DNA of 36,498 nucleotides from Actinomycetota bacterium (lineage in GTDB: Bacteria > Actinomycetota > Actinomycetes > Streptosporangiales > Streptosporangiaceae). Numbering within the stretch: the first letter of the stretch is position 1; every line of letters starts with the position of its first letter. This document shows positions 34,699-36,498 of this stretch, in pieces. The stretch lies in contig DAHUZQ010000073.1 of NCBI GenBank assembly GCA_027306495.1, positions 1 to 36,498 on the forward strand, in the 5' to 3' direction. The translations under genes were made by a program, and so were the position numbers. The notes under the pieces were generated by a model. That model was not told the origin of the DNA and did not search any database. It was given only the letters and a program-made list of their open reading frames with translations.

Positions 34699-35376
34699 GT
34701 GGCAGGACGGGATTTGCACGAGGTGGTCGAAGCGGGCTGGGCGCGTGCGCTGGCGCCGGTCGCGGGCCGGATCGCCGCGATGGGTGACTTCCTGCGGGCC
34801 GAACTCGCGGCCGGACGTGGCTATCTGCCAGCCGGAGCGCAGGTGCTCAGGGCCTTTCAGCAGCCCTTTGACGAAGTCCGCGTGCTCATTATCGGCCAGG
34901 ACCCCTACCCAACCCCCGGCCATCCGGTCGGGCTCAGCTTCTCGGTCGCCCAGCACGTCCGGCCGCTGCCGCCCAGCCTGGTCAATATCTTCAAGGAGTA
35001 CACCGCCGACCTCGGCTACCCGGCGCCGGCCACCGGGGATCTCACACCCTGGAGCGAGCGGGGCGTTCTCTTGCTGAACAGGGTGCTCACCGTCGCTCCG
35101 GGCAAGCCGGGTGCACACCGCGGGAAGGGCTGGGAGGAGGTGACCGAGCAGGCCGTCCGCGCGCTGGCGGCCCGGGGCGGGCCACTGGCCGCGATCCTGT
35201 GGGGCCGGGACGCCCAGAGTGCCGGGCACCTGCTCGGTGACATCCCCCGGATCGAGTCAGCCCACCCGAGCCCCTTCTCGGCCGATCGCGGCTTCTTCGG
35301 ATCGCATCCCTTCAGCCGGGCCTCTGCTCTGCTGGAGCAACAGGGCGCTCCCCCCATGGACTGGAAGCTGCCCTAG
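34699..35376 (+). CDS. ung: Uracil-DNA glycosylase, family 1
   Basis: This 225-residue base-excision repair enzyme removes uracil from DNA. Catalytic D68 lies in the water-activating loop [17 protein letters not shown]. The Pro-rich loop [11 protein letters not shown], the strand [11 protein letters not shown] and the DNA-intercalating loop [18 protein letters not shown] are all intact. The start is a GTG (34699) that shows no clear Shine-Dalgarno sequence. It is preceded by a 46-bp palindrome. The length is standard. Confidence 0.97.
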   Translation: MAGRDLHEVVEAGWARALAPVAGRIAAMGDFLRAELAAGRGYLPAGAQVLRAFQQPFDEVRVLIIGQDPYPTPGHPVGLSFSVAQHVRPLPPSLVNIFKEYTADLGYPAPATGDLTPWSERGVLLLNRVLTVAPGKPGAHRGKGWEEVTEQAVRALAARGGPLAAILWGRDAQSAGHLLGDIPRIESAHPSPFSADRGFFGSHPFSRASALLEQQGAPPMDWKLP

Positions 35377-35467
35377 CTCTGCCCGTCATCTCCGTGACCC
35401 CTCCCGGCGAGAAAGTACCAACGGGACGCGCGATGACCTGCCCGGCCGGGGACCCGCAGCCCGCGCC

Positions 35468-36498
35468 TCAAGCAAGGTAGCTGGTAGGCCCGGTGGCAAA
35501 GGCCCGGCGTGACGGCGTGGTCCAGGTGAGTGCGCCGGGCCGCGTTTGATCCAGGTGCCAGCCGTGGCTCTGCTTGGCTCTGTGATGCCGTCTGCAGAGC
35601 GGGGCCAGGTTGCATTCGCACGTCCGGCCGCCAATGTCGTAGGGCACTGTGTGGTCGAGGTCGCTGCGCGCCGATGGACGCCGGCATCCGGGGAACGAGC
35701 ATGTGGCCTGGCGAATCTCGATGAGGTGGCGCAAGGATCGCGGAGGCTTGTAGGCGGCGTGCTCGCGCGGGTGGGTGCAGTGCCCGGCTTCCAGCCACTG
35801 AAGGTTGACTTCGGCCAGCCATGCGCGGAATGCGGCGAACCTGGTGCCGGGGTCAGCCGGGCGTGAGCCCGGTGGGCCGGGCGACGAACCGGCTGGCCCA
35901 GCTGATCTGGGTGATCTGGGTGATCTGAGTGCTGATCCGGTCTGTCCACCGCCGTCCCTCGCCGCGCCCGGGGGCGGATTGCGGGCGCAGCCGTGAGCCA
36001 CAGCCCGCCCGGCCGCGTCTGTGACCGTCAGGCACCACCTGCTCCGGGGATTCCCGGCGAGCGCGCCCGCGAGAGTCCGGCTGTCATCGGCATCAAGCGG
36101 CCCAAACCCAGCGACCTCACCCGGAATCTGCGTCCAGCCGAGCCAGTTCGTCAGCGGTAGGGTCAGGTTCACCGTCCCGGCCAGCCCGCCACGACCGGCG
36201 TCGGCGCCGGCTCCGGCTCCGCGTGCGGATCTGGGCCGGGGCTCACCGGTTGCCCCGCTCCTTCCGTGCTCATCGCCGCTGTCCCCACTGCGGGGGGCGT
36301 GCTGGGCGGGAGTCGCGCCGCGCACGCCCGCGCCGTCCAGGTCGGCGCCGTCGATGCCCGCGCCGCCGATGCCCGCGCTGCTTGCGGACGGCTGTGCCCG
36401 ACCGGTGAGCGCCTGGCCGGCGGGGTCGAGGCCGGCCAGCAGGGCCAGGAAAACGGTGGCCCGCAGCGCGTCCATACCGCCTTCCATCCCGGAGGCCT
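35468..36498 (-). CDS. HNH endonuclease, DUF222/13E12 type (5' end outside window)
   Basis: The visible 343 codons are the C-terminal part of a DUF222-HNH protein. The frame has no stop up to the window edge and DALRATVFLALLAGLDPAG is typical of the interior of DUF222, so the start lies beyond 36498. A Gly/Ala/Asp-rich segment (about residues 35-100, with repeated GIGGAGIDGADLDGAG) and a second Ser/Pro/Gly-rich one separate DUF222 from the nuclease. The HNH motif is complete: CSFPGC, DLDHTVPY, CNLAPLCRRHHRAKQ. These proteins are common in actinomycetes in many copies; they derive from mobile elements and their function is unclear. No other element gene is near. Confidence 0.88.
   Translation of the reverse strand, partial: ASGMEGGMDALRATVFLALLAGLDPAGQALTGRAQPSASSAGIGGAGIDGADLDGAGVRGATPAQHAPRSGDSGDEHGRSGATGEPRPRSARGAGAGADAGRGGLAGTVNLTLPLTNWLGWTQIPGEVAGFGPLDADDSRTLAGALAGNPRSRWCLTVTDAAGRAVAHGCARNPPPGAARDGGGQTGSALRSPRSPRSAGPAGSSPGPPGSRPADPGTRFAAFRAWLAEVNLQWLEAGHCTHPREHAAYKPPRSLRHLIEIRQATCSFPGCRRPSARSDLDHTVPYDIGGRTCECNLAPLCRRHHRAKQSHGWHLDQTRPGALTWTTPSRRAFATGPTSYLA

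Noticed and set aside
35468-36498. HNH protein as evidence of a homing element or defence island
   Set aside because: DUF222-HNH proteins are ordinary in actinomycete genomes, and no restriction, toxin or recombinase gene accompanies it.

Overview
The window is about 36.5 kb of very GC-rich DNA. It has GTG and TTG starts, Actinobacteria-type promoter spacing, an HNH/DUF222 protein, a DUF1918 protein and a DosR/DosS-type two-component system. All of this points to an actinomycete chromosome; I cannot name the genus. No rRNA, tRNA, integrase, transposase or CRISPR array was seen.

Left part (1-12.3 kb). A GTG-started LacI-family repressor abuts a DppB/OppB-type ABC permease, and a second permease probably begins at the window edge. 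Two identical 13-bp LacI-type operators lie upstream. A repeat-rich 0.6 kb gap follows, then a small lipoprotein. The lipoprotein is transcribed divergently from an OmpR-type response regulator/histidine kinase pair, and a symmetric four-half-site operator lies between them. Next come a metallophosphoesterase, a short-chain dehydrogenase, a SCO1/SenC copper chaperone, uracil phosphoribosyltransferase (upp), a large GAF-containing orphan histidine kinase, a Rossmann-only XdhC-like protein and a VOC-family protein.

Central part (12.4-27 kb). This looks like a hypoxia/dormancy island. It has a close DosR (DevR) homologue and, convergent to it, a DosS (DevS) homologue that keeps the heme-ligand His and the gas-discriminating Tyr. 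Around them are a PIG-L/LmbE-like protein that has lost its metal ligands, an Rv1733c-like membrane protein, a second two-helix membrane protein, and a di-heme cytochrome b with a large extra extracytoplasmic domain. The island continues with a GH65 glycoside phosphorylase coupled to a beta-phosphoglucomutase-like HAD protein, an Acg-type nitroreductase, a CBS-CBS-BON protein, a cyclic-nucleotide-binding-domain protein, and an HTH + pyridoxamine-oxidase-fold protein. Six good sites and one weaker site of the type GGGAC-N4-GTCCC, resembling the mycobacterial DosR box, precede these genes. They are the main evidence that the genes form one regulon.

Right part (26.9-36.5 kb). A DUF1918 gene overlaps a GNAT/ADP-forming acyl-CoA synthetase fusion, followed by phosphoketolase and acetate kinase. 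This is a compact route from sugar phosphate to acetyl phosphate, acetate/ATP and acetyl-CoA. Together with phosphorolytic sugar cleavage (GH65 + HAD) it would save ATP when respiration is limited. The window closes with a pirin, a 46-bp near-perfect palindrome, a family-1 uracil-DNA glycosylase and a 5'-truncated HNH endonuclease of the DUF222/13E12 type.

All functional calls come from reading the translated sequence and recalling family motifs. No database search was run.
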